From positions 124,001 through 188,000 of the forward strand of contig CAVPFB010000007.1 in the NCBI GenBank assembly GCA_963703665.1: a stretch of DNA of 64,000 nucleotides. Reading direction: 5' to 3'. How positions within the stretch are numbered: position 1 is the first letter of the stretch; the number at the start of each line of letters is the position of its first letter. The position numbers and the translations under genes are program-made. Below the pieces are notes generated by a model. The model made no database searches. It was not told the DNA's origin and saw only the letters and a list, made by a program, of their open reading frames with translations. The DNA is from AP-15 sp963703665 (GTDB lineage Bacteria > Pseudomonadota > Alphaproteobacteria > ATCC43930 > CGMCC-115725). Shown here piece after piece: positions 8,485-20,134 of the stretch.

Positions 8485-9601
8485 TTCGCGGCATCGCTTT
8501 ACCGCCAATCTTCAGGGCGAGGTCGATAGCGCGGCGCTCTACGAGACCTTGTCGAAGGCCGAGAAGAACCCGCAATTGGCGCAAATCTATGCTCGCCTCG
8601 CTGCTGTAGAGGCAGCTCATGGCGAATTCTGGAGGCGCCAGATCGCGGCTCTCGGCCAGCGCGTGCCGCAATTGCGGCCGGGTTTCCGGACCCGCGCGCT
8701 CGCGTGGTTCGCCCGCCGGTTTGGCCCCGCTTTCGTGCTGCCGACGGTCAACACCCTCGAGCAAATGGACAGCGGCACCTACGCGGGCCAGCCGGAGGCG
8801 GTGGCCGGCGGGCTCCCGGCGGCCGAGCGCTCGCATGCCCGGATCATTGAGGCGCTGGCCTCTCCCTCGGCGGCTGGGTTCACCGGTCCCGTCCTCGCGC
8901 GGCTGGAGGGACGGCACCGCGGCATGGGCGGCAACGCGCTGCGCGCCGCCGTGCTCGGCGCCAATGACGGGCTGGTCTCCAACCTCAGCCTGGTCATGGG
9001 GGTTGCGGGCGCGGAGCTGGCGGCGCGCACGATCCTCGTCACCGGCCTCGCCGGCCTGCTGGCCGGGGCCTGCTCGATGGCACTCGGCGAATGGCTGTCG
9101 GTCAATACCGCGCGAGAATCCGCACAGCGCCAGATTGATACCGAAGCGGCCGAGCTCGATCAGGTTCCCGAAGAGGAGCAGGAGGAGCTATCGCTGATCT
9201 ACCAGGCGAAGGGCCTGCCCGAAGATCTGGCGCAAATCTTGGCCCGCCAGCTGATCGCCAATAAACAGACGGCTCTCGATACTCTGGTGCGCGAGGAGCT
9301 GGGAATCGATCCCGACCAGCTCGGCGGCTCGGCCTGGGCGGCGGGCGGCACATCGTTTCTACTGTTTTCGCTGGGCGCGATTTTTCCGGTGGCGCCATAT
9401 TTCATGTCGACCGGGCCGTCGGCGCTGATCGCCAGCCTCGCCGCGAGCTGTGTCGCGCTGGTGCTGATCGGGGCTGGCACGGCGCTGTTTACCGGGCGCG
9501 GGATCGCGTTTTCGGGAGCGCGACAGCTGGTGGTGGGCCTCGCCGCAGCCGGAGTGACTTTTGGCCTCGGCAAGCTGATCGGAGGCGCGATCGCCGGCTA
9601 A
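8471..9601 (+). CDS. mbfA: MbfA-like ferritin/VIT1 iron exporter
   Basis: 376 residues, two domains. Residues about 10-165 are a rubrerythrin/ferritin-like helical bundle with candidate di-iron ligands in ALYETLSKAEKN, VEAAHGEFWRRQ, EQMDSGTYAGQPEA and ERSHARIIEAL. From about residue 150 the protein becomes a VIT1/CCC1 transporter: ANDGLVSNLSLVMGVAGAE, the loop CSMALGEWLSVNTARESA with the acidic metal-binding helix, and three further hydrophobic helices near the C-terminus. This fusion is the membrane-bound ferritin MbfA of rhizobia, an inner-membrane iron exporter that protects against iron overload and peroxide. It is Irr-controlled in those hosts; no clear Irr box was identified here. It overlaps the zinc-ribbon gene. 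Confidence 0.85.
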   Translation: MAEHDSRHRFTANLQGEVDSAALYETLSKAEKNPQLAQIYARLAAVEAAHGEFWRRQIAALGQRVPQLRPGFRTRALAWFARRFGPAFVLPTVNTLEQMDSGTYAGQPEAVAGGLPAAERSHARIIEALASPSAAGFTGPVLARLEGRHRGMGGNALRAAVLGANDGLVSNLSLVMGVAGAELAARTILVTGLAGLLAGACSMALGEWLSVNTARESAQRQIDTEAAELDQVPEEEQEELSLIYQAKGLPEDLAQILARQLIANKQTALDTLVREELGIDPDQLGGSAWAAGGTSFLLFSLGAIFPVAPYFMSTGPSALIASLAASCVALVLIGAGTALFTGRGIAFSGARQLVVGLAAAGVTFGLGKLIGGAIAG

Positions 9602-9664
9602 AAGCGAGCGCCACTTGCGTTGGCGGTACCGCGGGCGCGATGCCCGCCGCGACCCCGCTGCGAT

Positions 9665-9694
9665 CTTGTATGGGCGGCAACTTCGCCACATATC
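9665..9694 (+). promoter_or_regulatory. Candidate heat-shock (RpoH) promoter of htpG
   Basis: CTTG at 9665-9668 and CCACATAT at 9686-9693 resemble the alphaproteobacterial sigma-32 pattern (CTTG, 17-18 bp, C-rich TAT box), 35 bp upstream of htpG. The clpB upstream region has a very similar pair. Assigned by eye only. Confidence 0.35.
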
Positions 9695-9728
9695 CTCGGC
9701 GCGTCAACGCCAACCGCGACGGCAGACA

Positions 9729-11593
<1,865 letters not shown>

Positions 11594-11597
<4 letters not shown>

Positions 11598-11835
11598 AAA
11601 GCGGCGGTGGTGATGATCGCCAGCTCGGAGAGGCGGTCTGGCAGCGAGGTGCCCCAGCGCAGGTGCTCGCCCAGCTGCGAGGCATGGCTCGCAGATCTCT
11701 GGAGCGCGGATCAGGAGCTGGAAAGGGCCGCCGAACCGACCGCGCCGGCCGGCGACGATTAAATCGTGGACCCGGCGCTGGGCCGGGGTCATCTCGGCCG
11801 GGGTAATGTCACGATAACGGGGTAATTTTCTCCTC
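11594..11835 (-). pseudogene. Remnant of a carboxymuconolactone decarboxylase family gene
   Basis: On the minus strand one frame reads LPRYRDITPAEMTPAQRRVHD followed by LIVAGRRGRFGGPFQLLIRAPEI, the start of a CMD/AhpD-like protein. After about 11,690 a second frame continues with QLGEHLRWGTSLPDRL and SELAIITTAAF. The Cys/His-bearing second half that should follow is missing because the remnant runs into the 3' end of htpG. There is no ATG, GTG or TTG at the family N-terminus although AGGAGGAG lies just upstream of it. So the piece has lost its start, carries an internal frameshift and is truncated. Function is lost. Confidence 0.7.
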
Positions 11836-11929
11836 CTGTCCGGGCTCGCGCGTCGAGGTTACAGCGAATTAATTCCTGCGACAGCCGGCTGTCACGTGGC
11901 CGCGCCAATTCTCTCGCTGATCCCGCCCT

Positions 11930-11956
11930 CGCCGATCACGCTCTGAGCGATCGGCG
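11930..11956. repeat. Inverted repeat in degP leader
   Basis: Perfect 8-bp arms, CGCCGATC and GATCGGCG, around an 11-base loop, 30 bp upstream of the degP start. No T-run follows, so it is not a standard terminator. It could be an operator or an RNA hairpin in the degP 5' leader. Confidence 0.4.
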
Positions 11957-11986
11957 TGGGCACCCACTGCTCGATATGAGGATAGA

Positions 11987-13567
11987 ATGCTAGATTCTCC
12001 CGCCCAAAAGACTCGCCTGCCGCGGCTGACCCGGGGCCGAGCTGCGGCCGCTGCCTTTGGGCTTGGCGCGACCCTCGCGTTATCGCCGATGTGCTGGGCT
12101 GAAAACCCGACGCAGTCGGCTCCGCCTGCGCAGACCATGACGTCTCCGGTCGCCTTGATTCAGCAGCAGAGCTTCGCGCCGCTGGTGAAAAAGGTGCTGC
12201 CCGCCGTCGTCAACATATCGGTCACGCAAAAGACCGGAGCAGATCAGATGGCGGAAGAGCAGGACCAGCCGTTCCAGGGCTTTCCCAATTCTCCGTTCGA
12301 CGAAATGCTGCGCCGCTTCTTCGACCAGCAGAACCCCGGAGGCGAGCATCATTTCTTTCCGCAAATGCCGGAAGGCCAAGCCCAGCGGATCGCGCTCGGT
12401 TCTGGTTTCATCATCGATCCGTCCGGGTATGTCGTGACCAACAACCACGTAGTCGGCGATGCCGCAAAGGTACAAGTGATCCTACAAGACAAAACCAAAT
12501 ACACCGCCAAGATCGTCGGCCGCGATCCCAAGACGGATCTCGCGGTGCTGAAGATCAAGGCCGACAAGCCGCTGCCCTATGTTGCCTTCGGCGACAGCAG
12601 CGCGGCCCAGGTCGGCGATTGGGTGATGGCCGTCGGCAATCCGTTCGGGCTCGGCGGAACCGTGACCACTGGGATCATATCGGCGCGTGGGCGGGACATA
12701 AACGAAGGCCCCTACGACGATTTCCTGCAGATCGACGCGCCGATCAACCGCGGCAATTCGGGCGGCCCGACCTTTAATCTCGATGGCCAGGTCATCGGCA
12801 TCAACACCGCGATTTATTCGCCGAACGGCGGCAGCGTAGGCATCGGCTTTGCCATACCTTCAAACGTCGCCAAAACTATCGTCGCGCAGCTGGAGGAACA
12901 CGGCAAAATCAGCCGCGGGTGGCTCGGCGTGCAGATTTAGAAGGTGACGCCCGCGATCGCGGCGAGCCTGGGCCTAGACGGCGACCACGGCGCTCTTGTA
13001 GCCGTCGTCACCCCAAACAGCCCCGGCGCTAAGGCCGGCCTCAAGCAGGGCGACGTGATCCTCTCGTTCGATGGCAATAAGATCAATGACCTGCACGACC
13101 TGCCGCGGCTGGTCGCGGCGGTGGCGCCCAACAGCGCGGCGACGGTGACGGTCTGGCGCGATGGGCAAACCACCGAGCTTCAGGCGAAGCTCGGGACGCT
13201 GCCCGACAACAATCGAATCGCCTCGGCGAATAGCAGCCCGGGTGAGGAGCAATCGGCGCAAGCAACGGCGGCCGGTATGCATTTCGCCCCACTGACCAAC
13301 GATTTGCGGCGCGAGCTGCATGTGGCCAAGGGTATTGACGGGGTTGTCGTGACCAAGGTCGATGGCGGTAGCGCCGCGGAAGACGTTGGCCTTACCGAGG
13401 GCGATGTGGTGGTCGCGATCAACCAGCAGCCGGTGCATACCCCGGAGGAAGCAGCGGCTAAACTGGAACAGGCGGCGAAATCGCCAAAAAAGACGGCGCT
13501 GCTGCTGCTCAATCGACATGGCGTCACGCAATATGTTGGCATGAGCCTCGGGTCTAACCAGGGGTAG
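11987..13567 (+). pseudogene. degP: DegP/HtrA serine protease interrupted by an amber codon
   Basis: One continuous frame from ATG 11987 to 13567 broken only by TAG at 12938-12940. Before it (317 residues): an Arg-rich signal segment, then a trypsin-like domain with the catalytic triad in VTNNHVVGDA (His), DPKTDLAVLKI (Asp) and NRGNSGGPTFN (Ser), ending GWLGVQI. After it: KVTPAIAASLGLDG, PDZ1 (NSPGAKAGLKQGDVILSFDG) and PDZ2 (SAAEDVGLTEGDVVVAINQQP). Homologues have Gln at the stop position (GVQIQ-VTP), so the change is CAG to TAG. As written it encodes a periplasmic protease domain without PDZ domains; a GTG four bases after the stop could allow reinitiation of the PDZ half. Periplasmic quality control is the family role. 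Confidence 0.85.
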
Positions 13568-13658
13568 GCAGCTCACCCTCGGCACCGGGCCCGCGTTGTC
13601 TTCCCCGCTAGGAAGAAACGCGCGGTTCGGCCCTACCTTGTATCAGAGCGGCAACACG

Positions 13659-14714
13659 TCAGCGCCGGAGCAGCGGCGGATGTTGACTGTTTTTGTCGCG
13701 CAGAGGCAACGGAGAGCGGGCCTCGAGGCGTTCCAATTCGATCCGGGTGCGGGCCCCGGCGCGCAACAACCGGTCGGTTGCCTCTCGAAGCCCAATCCGG
13801 CTCTCTGGAGTGTCGCCCGCGAGCGCTGCGTCGAAAGCCGCGAGAAAGACAGCAATGTCCCCCTGCACCCGCTCGCGCAGCGCTTGGTCTATGAATACAG
13901 CTGCCTCCTTTTCCCGGTGCGGTCCGGTGACGTTGCCCGTTCCGAATCGCCCCGGCGGGACAGTGGGCGCGTTGAGCAGCGAGGGAGGGTCGAGCGCCGC
14001 TTGCGCCGGTCGAGCTGAACCCTGTTGCCAATTTGGCGGACTTTGGGCCGCGCGGCTGCCTTGACCAATGCTCGAATTCATTGCTCCCGGGCCGCCCGGC
14101 AAGGATTCGGGGGCGTGCGAGCCCCCATTCCCGTGCGGCATCGGCAGGTGGAGTTTGCGCCGGGTTTCGTTGTTCTGCGGCGCCGCCCCGGGCACTCCAA
14201 ACGGGGGCGCGACGCTGCCGTGCCCCGTCTGGCTCAAATCGCGTTGAGCTTCCCCGTGACGCGATACTAAAGTGTTCTCATCCGGCGACGACGAGCCTTC
14301 GTGCATTTGACGCGAGGACTGCGGCTCATCAGAAAATAGCTGCTGTCGGGTATTTGGCTGCGAATTTGCGGGCCGCGGGGTCAGGCGCGACTCGACCGCC
14401 GCCACATCCAATAGCCGGTTTTCTCCGACATTCGGTTCGCCATGCAAGGTCTGACCGGCGACTATGCCATTTGTGGGCATCTCGATACCAGGCCCCTTGA
14501 CCAGCTGCGGTTCTGTCGGGGATGGCGCGCTCTGTCCGGCCATCTCGGCCGCAGCGCTGCGGGCGCGGCTTCGACTCACGATATAGCTTATTGCCGGCGG
14601 CGAGCAGTCGTAAGTGCGGGCGATGCTCGCCAAAGTTTCCCCGGATTCGTATCGAGTGATGATCGATGGCCAATCCTGCTGGGGAATTTTCCCTCTTTTG
14701 CTTGACTTCTCCAT
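13659..14714 (-). CDS. Helix-turn-helix protein with long disordered region
   Basis: 351 residues from ATG 14714; the frame is open to GTG 14813. Residues about 5-45 (KIPQQDWPSIITRYESGETL then ASIARTYDCSPPAISYIVSR) form a resolvase/Hin-like helix-turn-helix seen at the N-terminus of conserved alphaproteobacterial hypotheticals. The next 220 residues are Pro/Gly/Ser/Gln-rich and probably disordered. The C-terminal about 75 residues are helical (VFIDQALRERVQGDIAVFLAAF and LREATDRLLRAGARTRIELERLEA) and may mediate oligomerisation. A DNA-binding regulator is likely; its target is unknown. It is co-directional with the upstream flavoprotein gene 285 bp away. Confidence 0.65.
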   Translation of the reverse strand: MEKSSKRGKIPQQDWPSIITRYESGETLASIARTYDCSPPAISYIVSRSRARSAAAEMAGQSAPSPTEPQLVKGPGIEMPTNGIVAGQTLHGEPNVGENRLLDVAAVESRLTPRPANSQPNTRQQLFSDEPQSSRQMHEGSSSPDENTLVSRHGEAQRDLSQTGHGSVAPPFGVPGAAPQNNETRRKLHLPMPHGNGGSHAPESLPGGPGAMNSSIGQGSRAAQSPPNWQQGSARPAQAALDPPSLLNAPTVPPGRFGTGNVTGPHREKEAAVFIDQALRERVQGDIAVFLAAFDAALAGDTPESRIGLREATDRLLRAGARTRIELERLEARSPLPLRDKNSQHPPLLRR

Positions 14715-14998
14715 TCGAAGAACCTTTGGCTGCGATTCTTGTGTTCTGTCTTCTGGTCTTCGGCTCGCATCGTTTTCCAGGCGCGACGCCGATCCAAAAT
14801 CAAGGAAAGACACGAGGCTTGTAATCGAGGGCTAGCGCGACACTTCCGCCGGGCGGCTTGCCGACGCCTGACGCGAAGAGCGCCATCAGGGCCCGTTTTC
14901 TGACGCCTATAATACACTCTGCCAAGTAAACAGTGAAGCAGTTTATCGGGTTCCCGGCAAACCCGCAACGAGCGGCCGCCGCCTCGATCCTTCGACGA

Positions 14999-16441
14999 TC
15001 AACCGCGGACGATCTTTCCGGGATTTATAATCCCGTCAGGGTCGAGCGCGTTTTTGATGGTGCGCATAACGCTGACCGCCTCGCCATGCTCGGCGATCAG
15101 AAACTCCATTTTCCCATATCCTACTCCGTGCTCGCCGGTGCAGGTTCCCTCCATTGCCAGAGCGCGGGCGACCATACGATCATTGAGGCGGCTGGCTTCG
15201 GCGATTTCTTGCGGCCGATCTGGATCGATCATGAAGACGAGGTGAAAATTGCCGTCGCCGACATGCCCGACCAGTGCCGAAGGAATCGACGACCTCGCAA
15301 GGTCTTGCTTGGTTTCGCCGATACATTCCGCGAGCCGCGAAATCGGAACGCACACATCGGTGGCCCAGCCCTTGGACCCCGGCCGCATCGCCAGGGCGGC
15401 GTAATAGGCGTCGTGTCGCGCCTGCCAGAGTTTCGAGCGCGCTTCTGCCGTGGTCGCCCAGCGAAAATCGTCGCCCCCATGTTCGGCAGCGATCGCCTTG
15501 ACGGTCTCGGACTGCTCGGCAACGCCGGCCGGTGTGCCATGGAATTCGAAGAAGAGAGTTGGAGCGATTTTATGGTCGAGCTTGGAATATCGGTTGATTG
15601 CCGCCATTTGCGATTCGTCGAGCAGCTCGATTCGCGCAACCGGCACGCCGCTCTGGATCGTCAGGATCACGCTGTCGACCGCAGCCTCCAGTGTCGGAAA
15701 GGCGCAGACCGCCGCCGAAATCGCATCCGGGATGCCATAGAGCCGCACGGTCAGCTCGGTGATGATGCCGAGCGTGCCCTCCGAGCCGACGAAAAGCCTG
15801 GTCAGGTCGTATCCGGCCGCCGATTTGCGGGCGCGGCGCGCGGTGCGGATGACCCGACCGTCGGCGAGGACCACGTTCAGCGACAGCACATTCTCGCGCA
15901 TTGTGCCGTAGCGCACCGCGTTGGTTCCCGAGGCGCGGGTCGCCGCCATGCCGCCGAGCGAGGCGTTGGCGCCCGGATCGATCGGAAAAAACAGCCCGGT
16001 ATCGCGCAGATGTTCGTTGAGCTGCTTGCGGGTCACCCCAGCTTCGACAGTGGCGTCGAGATCCTCGGCGTTGACGCGCAGGATGCGGTTCATTTGCGTC
16101 ATATCGACCGAGACGCCTCCAGCGAGCGCGGCTACTTGGCCTTCGAGGGAGGTGCCGGCACCGAAAGCGATCACCGGCGCTCGATGCGCGGCGCAGAGTT
16201 TGACGATCGCCGCCACCTCTTCAGTGGTTTGCGGGAACGCGACCGCGTCCGGCGCGTGGGCGGGGTGATAGGACTCATCCTTGCCGTGCTGGGCGCGGAC
16301 CGCCGCCGAATGCGACAGACGCTCGCCGAGAAGCTGGCGCAGGCCGGCGAGCAGCGAAGAGGCGAACGGTTCGCGATGGAAAGCGGGTGCGAGCATGGCG
16401 GCGACCGAAAATTGCCTGTGGGTCCCGGAAAGCGCGAGCAT
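14999..16441 (-). CDS. FAD-linked D-lactate dehydrogenase (cytochrome) family oxidase
   Basis: 480 residues; a start at MLAPAFHREPF (16396) is also possible. It has the PCMH FAD-binding domain with VAFPQTTEEVAAIVKLC, VIAFGAGTSLEGQ and GANASLGGMAATRASGTNAVRYG, and the FAD-oxidase C-terminal domain ending CTGEHGVGYGK and IKNALDPDGIINPGKIV. This matches the Dld/D-2-hydroxyacid dehydrogenase group, which oxidises D-lactate or related D-2-hydroxy acids and passes electrons to the respiratory chain. Substrate is not determined by these motifs. It is divergently oriented from the indolepyruvate oxidoreductase gene, with a shared 210-bp upstream region. Confidence 0.85.
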   Translation of the reverse strand: MLALSGTHRQFSVAAMLAPAFHREPFASSLLAGLRQLLGERLSHSAAVRAQHGKDESYHPAHAPDAVAFPQTTEEVAAIVKLCAAHRAPVIAFGAGTSLEGQVAALAGGVSVDMTQMNRILRVNAEDLDATVEAGVTRKQLNEHLRDTGLFFPIDPGANASLGGMAATRASGTNAVRYGTMRENVLSLNVVLADGRVIRTARRARKSAAGYDLTRLFVGSEGTLGIITELTVRLYGIPDAISAAVCAFPTLEAAVDSVILTIQSGVPVARIELLDESQMAAINRYSKLDHKIAPTLFFEFHGTPAGVAEQSETVKAIAAEHGGDDFRWATTAEARSKLWQARHDAYYAALAMRPGSKGWATDVCVPISRLAECIGETKQDLARSSIPSALVGHVGDGNFHLVFMIDPDRPQEIAEASRLNDRMVARALAMEGTCTGEHGVGYGKMEFLIAEHGEAVSVMRTIKNALDPDGIINPGKIVRG

Positions 16442-16651
16442 TACTCCCGCCTCGTCACGGCCGCAACGCGTATCGCGGGGTGACCATGCCGGACGTGTCG
16501 TGTGGGCCGCGTCGGCATTGTCATTTCGCGCCAGAAAATGGGTGGCGCCGGCGTTTCATTGCTTTTCGCGATTCGGTTGCGGGCGTCATTGAGCGGCCAC
16601 CGACGATACACTAAGTTTCCTGGATCCGCGCGGCGGGTTCGGGAGATCGCG

Positions 16652-19600
16652 ATGGCGCTCAAGGCGGTCACCCTCGATGACAAATACGTTGTCGACGAGG
16701 GACGCATCTATCTGACCGGGACCCAGGCACTCGTGCGTCTGCCGACGATGCAGCGCCAGCGCGACGCCGCTGCCGGCCTCAACACCGGTGGTTTTATCTC
16801 TGGCTATCGCGGCTCGCCGTTGGGCGGGCTCGACCAGGCGCTGTGGAGCGCGCGCCGCTTCATCGAGAGAAACCACATTCGATTTCAGCCGGCGATCAAC
16901 GAGGAGCTGGGCGCGACCGCGGTGTGGGGCAGCCAGCAGCTCGGCCTGTTCCCCGGCGCCAAATACGACGGCGTCTTTGCGATGTGGTACGCCAAGGGGC
17001 CTGGCGTCGACCGTAGCGGCGACGCGCTGAAGCACGGCAACGCCGCCGGTTCGGCGCTGCATGGCGGTGTGTTGCTGCTGGCAGGAGACGATCACACCTG
17101 CAAATCTTCGACCCTGGCGCACCAATCCGAATACGCGTTCATGGACGCGTGCATCCCTGTGCTGAACCCCTCGGGCGTGCAGGAGATCCTGGATCTCGGC
17201 CTGTACGGCTGGGCGATGTCGCGCTATTCCGGGTGCTGGATCGCCTTCAAAACGATCGCCGAGACCGTCGACAGCTCGGCCTCGGTCGAGCTCGACCCGG
17301 AGCGGACCCGGATCGTTTTGCCCGAAGATTTCGAGATGCCGCCGGGCGGGCTCAACATCCGCTGGCCCGATCCGCCGCTCGACCAGGAACACCGGCTGCA
17401 CAAATACAAGCTCTACGCAGCGCTCGCGTTTGCCCGCGCCAACCGGCTTGACCGAATGGTCATCGACAGCCCATCCCCGCGCTTTGGCATCGTCACCACT
17501 GGAAAATCCTATCTCGACGTGCGCCAGGCGTTGGACGATCTGGGTATCGACGAGGCGCATGCTGCCGAAATCGGCATCCGCCTTTACAAGGTTGCAATGT
17601 CGTGGCCGCTCGAACGCGAGGGGATTCGCCATTTTGCTGAGGGACTCGAAGAAATCCTGGTGGTCGAAGAGAAGCGCGCGGTCATCGAGAACCAGTTCAA
17701 GGAGCAGCTCTACAATTGGCGCGAGGACGTCCGCCCGAGAGTGATCGGCAAGTTCGACGAAAACCAAAACTGGATCCTGCCGTCGAACGGCGAACTGACG
17801 CCGGCCCAGATTGCTCGAGTGATCGCCGAACGCATCGCCCGCTTCCACACCTCGCCGCGCATCGCCGAGCGGCTCGCCTTTCTGGAGGCGAAGGAGCGCC
17901 AGCTCGGCGGCGCCATCGTGCCATTCGCCCGCACCCCGTATTTCTGCTCCGGCTGTCCGCACAACAGCTCGACCAAGGTGCCCGAGGGCAGCCGGGCGTT
18001 GGCCGGCATCGGCTGCCATTACCTGGCGCAATTCATGGACCGGTCGACCGCAACCTTTACCCAGATGGGCGGCGAGGGGGTGCCGTGGATCGGCCAGGCG
18101 CCGTTTACCGACACCCCGCACGTCTTCGCCAATCTCGGCGACGGCACCTACACTCATTCGGGGGTGCTGGCGATCCGCGCCGCGGTCGCCGCCAAAGTCA
18201 ACATCACCTACAAACTCCTGTTTAACGATGCCGTGGCGATGACCGGCGGCCAGCCGATCGATGGCGGACTGACCGTGCCGGTGTTGACCCGCCAGCTTGC
18301 CGCCGAAGGCGTCGGGCCGATCGTCGTCGTCACCGACGAACCGGAAAAGTACCCGCCGAGCGCCGGTTTCGCATCGGGCGTGATTGTGCGCCATCGCGAC
18401 GATCTCGATACGGTGCAACGCGATTTGCGCGCGATCCCAGGCGTCACCGCGATCGTCTACGACCAGACTTGCGCCGCCGAGAAGCGGCGACGGCGCAAGC
18501 GAGGCCGCTTTCCCGATCCGGCCAAGCGGGTCTTTATCAACGACTTGGTGTGCGAGGGCTGCGGCGACTGCTCAAAGACCTCGAACTGCTTGTCGGTCGT
18601 CCCGGTCGAGACCGAGTTCGGGCGCAAGCGGGCGATCGATCAGTCGAGCTGCAACAAGGACTACTCTTGTGTCGAAGGCTTCTGTCCGAGCTTTGTGACC
18701 GTGCATGGCGGTGGTCTCAAAAAGCGAGCCGCCGGCGACCTCACCGAGGATGTCCTGCCAGCACTATCGGAACCAGCCGGTCCGGCGCTCGACGAACCCT
18801 ACGGCATCCTCGTTACCGGCGTCGGCGGGACAGGAGTGGTCACGATCGGGGCGTTGCTAGGGATGGCCGCGCATCTCGAAGACAAGGGCTGCACGATCCT
18901 GGACATGACGGGGCTCGCGCAGAAGGGCGGTGCTGTCTACAGCCATATCCGAATCGCCCGGCGCCCGGACGAGATCCACGCGGTGCGCATCGCCGCCGGG
19001 GGGGCGCGATTGCTGCTCGGCTGTGATCTTGTGGTTGCGGCCAGCCCCGACGCGCTGTCGAAATTGCGGCCCGGCTACAGCCGCGCGGTCGTCAACAGCC
19101 ACGAGACGATCACCGGCGAGTTTACCCGCGATCCCGATCTGGTGTTCCCGACCGCCGCGCTGGAACAAAGCATCGCCGAGGCAACCGGTCCGGAAAACGC
19201 CGAGTTTGTCGAGGCCACGCGACTCGCCACGGGCCTGTTCGGCAACTCGATCGCAAGCAATCTTTTCATGCTCGGCTACGCTTATCAGCGCGGGTTGGTG
19301 CCGTTGTCGGCCGAGGCGATCGAGCGCGCGATCGCGTTGAACGGAGTCGCCGTCGACTTCAACCTCGGCGCCTTCCGCTGGGGCCGGCGCGCTGCAGCCG
19401 ATCCGGCGCTCGTCGAAGCGCGGGCGGTGGCGGCCACCGCGATCCCGGCCAGCCATCGTCTGTCCGAAACTCTCGATCAGATGATCGAGCGCCGCATCGC
19501 CTTCCTGACCGAATACCAGGATCGCTCCTACGCTGCGCGTTACGCAGCCATGGTCGGGCGCGTGCACGAAGCCGAGGCCGCGCACCTGCCCGGCGAAACA

Positions 19601-20131
19601 AGGCTGACCGAGGCGGTGGCTCGAGCCTTGTTCAAGCTGATGGCGTACAAGGACGAGTACGAGGTGGCTCGGCTTTACACCCAATCCGATTTTGTGAAAC
19701 GGGTGGCCGACCGGTTCGAGGGTCCCTACGAGCTGCGCTTTCATCTCGCCCCGCCCATTTTCGGCGACCGCGATCCGCAGACCGGGCATCTGCGCAAGCG
19801 CGAGTTCGGCCCGTGGATGCTGGCGGTTTTTCGGCTGCTGGCGAGGCTGCGCCGGTTGCGAGGCACCCGTTTCGATATCTTCGCGCGCAGCGAGGAGCGC
19901 CGCACCGAGCGTCGGTTGATCGGCGAACATGAGGCGGTAATCGAGGAGATCCTCTCCCGACTGTCGTCTGTCAATCACGCCACAGCCGTCGAGCTCGCAT
20001 CTTTGCCGCTCGAGATCCGCGGCTTTGGCCATATTAAGGAGGCGAACCTCGCCCGCGCCAAGGCGAAGGAGGCGGCGTTGCTGACCCGTCTGCGCTCGCA
20101 CCCCTTCGCGCCGGCGATGGCGGCGGAATAG
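16652..20131 (+). CDS. Indolepyruvate ferredoxin oxidoreductase, fused alpha/beta
   Basis: 1159 residues from ATG 16652; upstream codons to 16502 are open but MALKAVTLDDKYV is the family start. The IorA part contains NTGGFISGYRGSPLGGLD and AINEELGATAVWGSQQ for the pyrimidine/TPP region, CSGCPHN, GIGCHYL, and the TPP-Mg segment FANLGDGTYTHSG. An Fe-S region follows with CEGCGDCSKTSNC and SSCNKDYSCVEGFCPSF. The IorB-like gamma domain begins VTGVGGTGVVTIGALLGMA and includes TGLAQKGGAV. This fused form, common in alphaproteobacteria, oxidatively decarboxylates aryl or branched-chain 2-oxo acids to acyl-CoA with reduction of ferredoxin. Cytosolic, oxygen-tolerant in this lineage. Confidence 0.92.
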   Translation: MALKAVTLDDKYVVDEGRIYLTGTQALVRLPTMQRQRDAAAGLNTGGFISGYRGSPLGGLDQALWSARRFIERNHIRFQPAINEELGATAVWGSQQLGLFPGAKYDGVFAMWYAKGPGVDRSGDALKHGNAAGSALHGGVLLLAGDDHTCKSSTLAHQSEYAFMDACIPVLNPSGVQEILDLGLYGWAMSRYSGCWIAFKTIAETVDSSASVELDPERTRIVLPEDFEMPPGGLNIRWPDPPLDQEHRLHKYKLYAALAFARANRLDRMVIDSPSPRFGIVTTGKSYLDVRQALDDLGIDEAHAAEIGIRLYKVAMSWPLEREGIRHFAEGLEEILVVEEKRAVIENQFKEQLYNWREDVRPRVIGKFDENQNWILPSNGELTPAQIARVIAERIARFHTSPRIAERLAFLEAKERQLGGAIVPFARTPYFCSGCPHNSSTKVPEGSRALAGIGCHYLAQFMDRSTATFTQMGGEGVPWIGQAPFTDTPHVFANLGDGTYTHSGVLAIRAAVAAKVNITYKLLFNDAVAMTGGQPIDGGLTVPVLTRQLAAEGVGPIVVVTDEPEKYPPSAGFASGVIVRHRDDLDTVQRDLRAIPGVTAIVYDQTCAAEKRRRRKRGRFPDPAKRVFINDLVCEGCGDCSKTSNCLSVVPVETEFGRKRAIDQSSCNKDYSCVEGFCPSFVTVHGGGLKKRAAGDLTEDVLPALSEPAGPALDEPYGILVTGVGGTGVVTIGALLGMAAHLEDKGCTILDMTGLAQKGGAVYSHIRIARRPDEIHAVRIAAGGARLLLGCDLVVAASPDALSKLRPGYSRAVVNSHETITGEFTRDPDLVFPTAALEQSIAEATGPENAEFVEATRLATGLFGNSIASNLFMLGYAYQRGLVPLSAEAIERAIALNGVAVDFNLGAFRWGRRAAADPALVEARAVAATAIPASHRLSETLDQMIERRIAFLTEYQDRSYAARYAAMVGRVHEAEAAHLPGETRLTEAVARALFKLMAYKDEYEVARLYTQSDFVKRVADRFEGPYELRFHLAPPIFGDRDPQTGHLRKREFGPWMLAVFRLLARLRRLRGTRFDIFARSEERRTERRLIGEHEAVIEEILSRLSSVNHATAVELASLPLEIRGFGHIKEANLARAKAKEAALLTRLRSHPFAPAMAAE

Positions 20132-20134
20132 CCC

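Noticed and set aside
6854..8917. 687-codon open frame antisense to the acyl-CoA dehydrogenase and MbfA genes
   Set aside because: Spans three well-supported genes on the other strand and has no domain.
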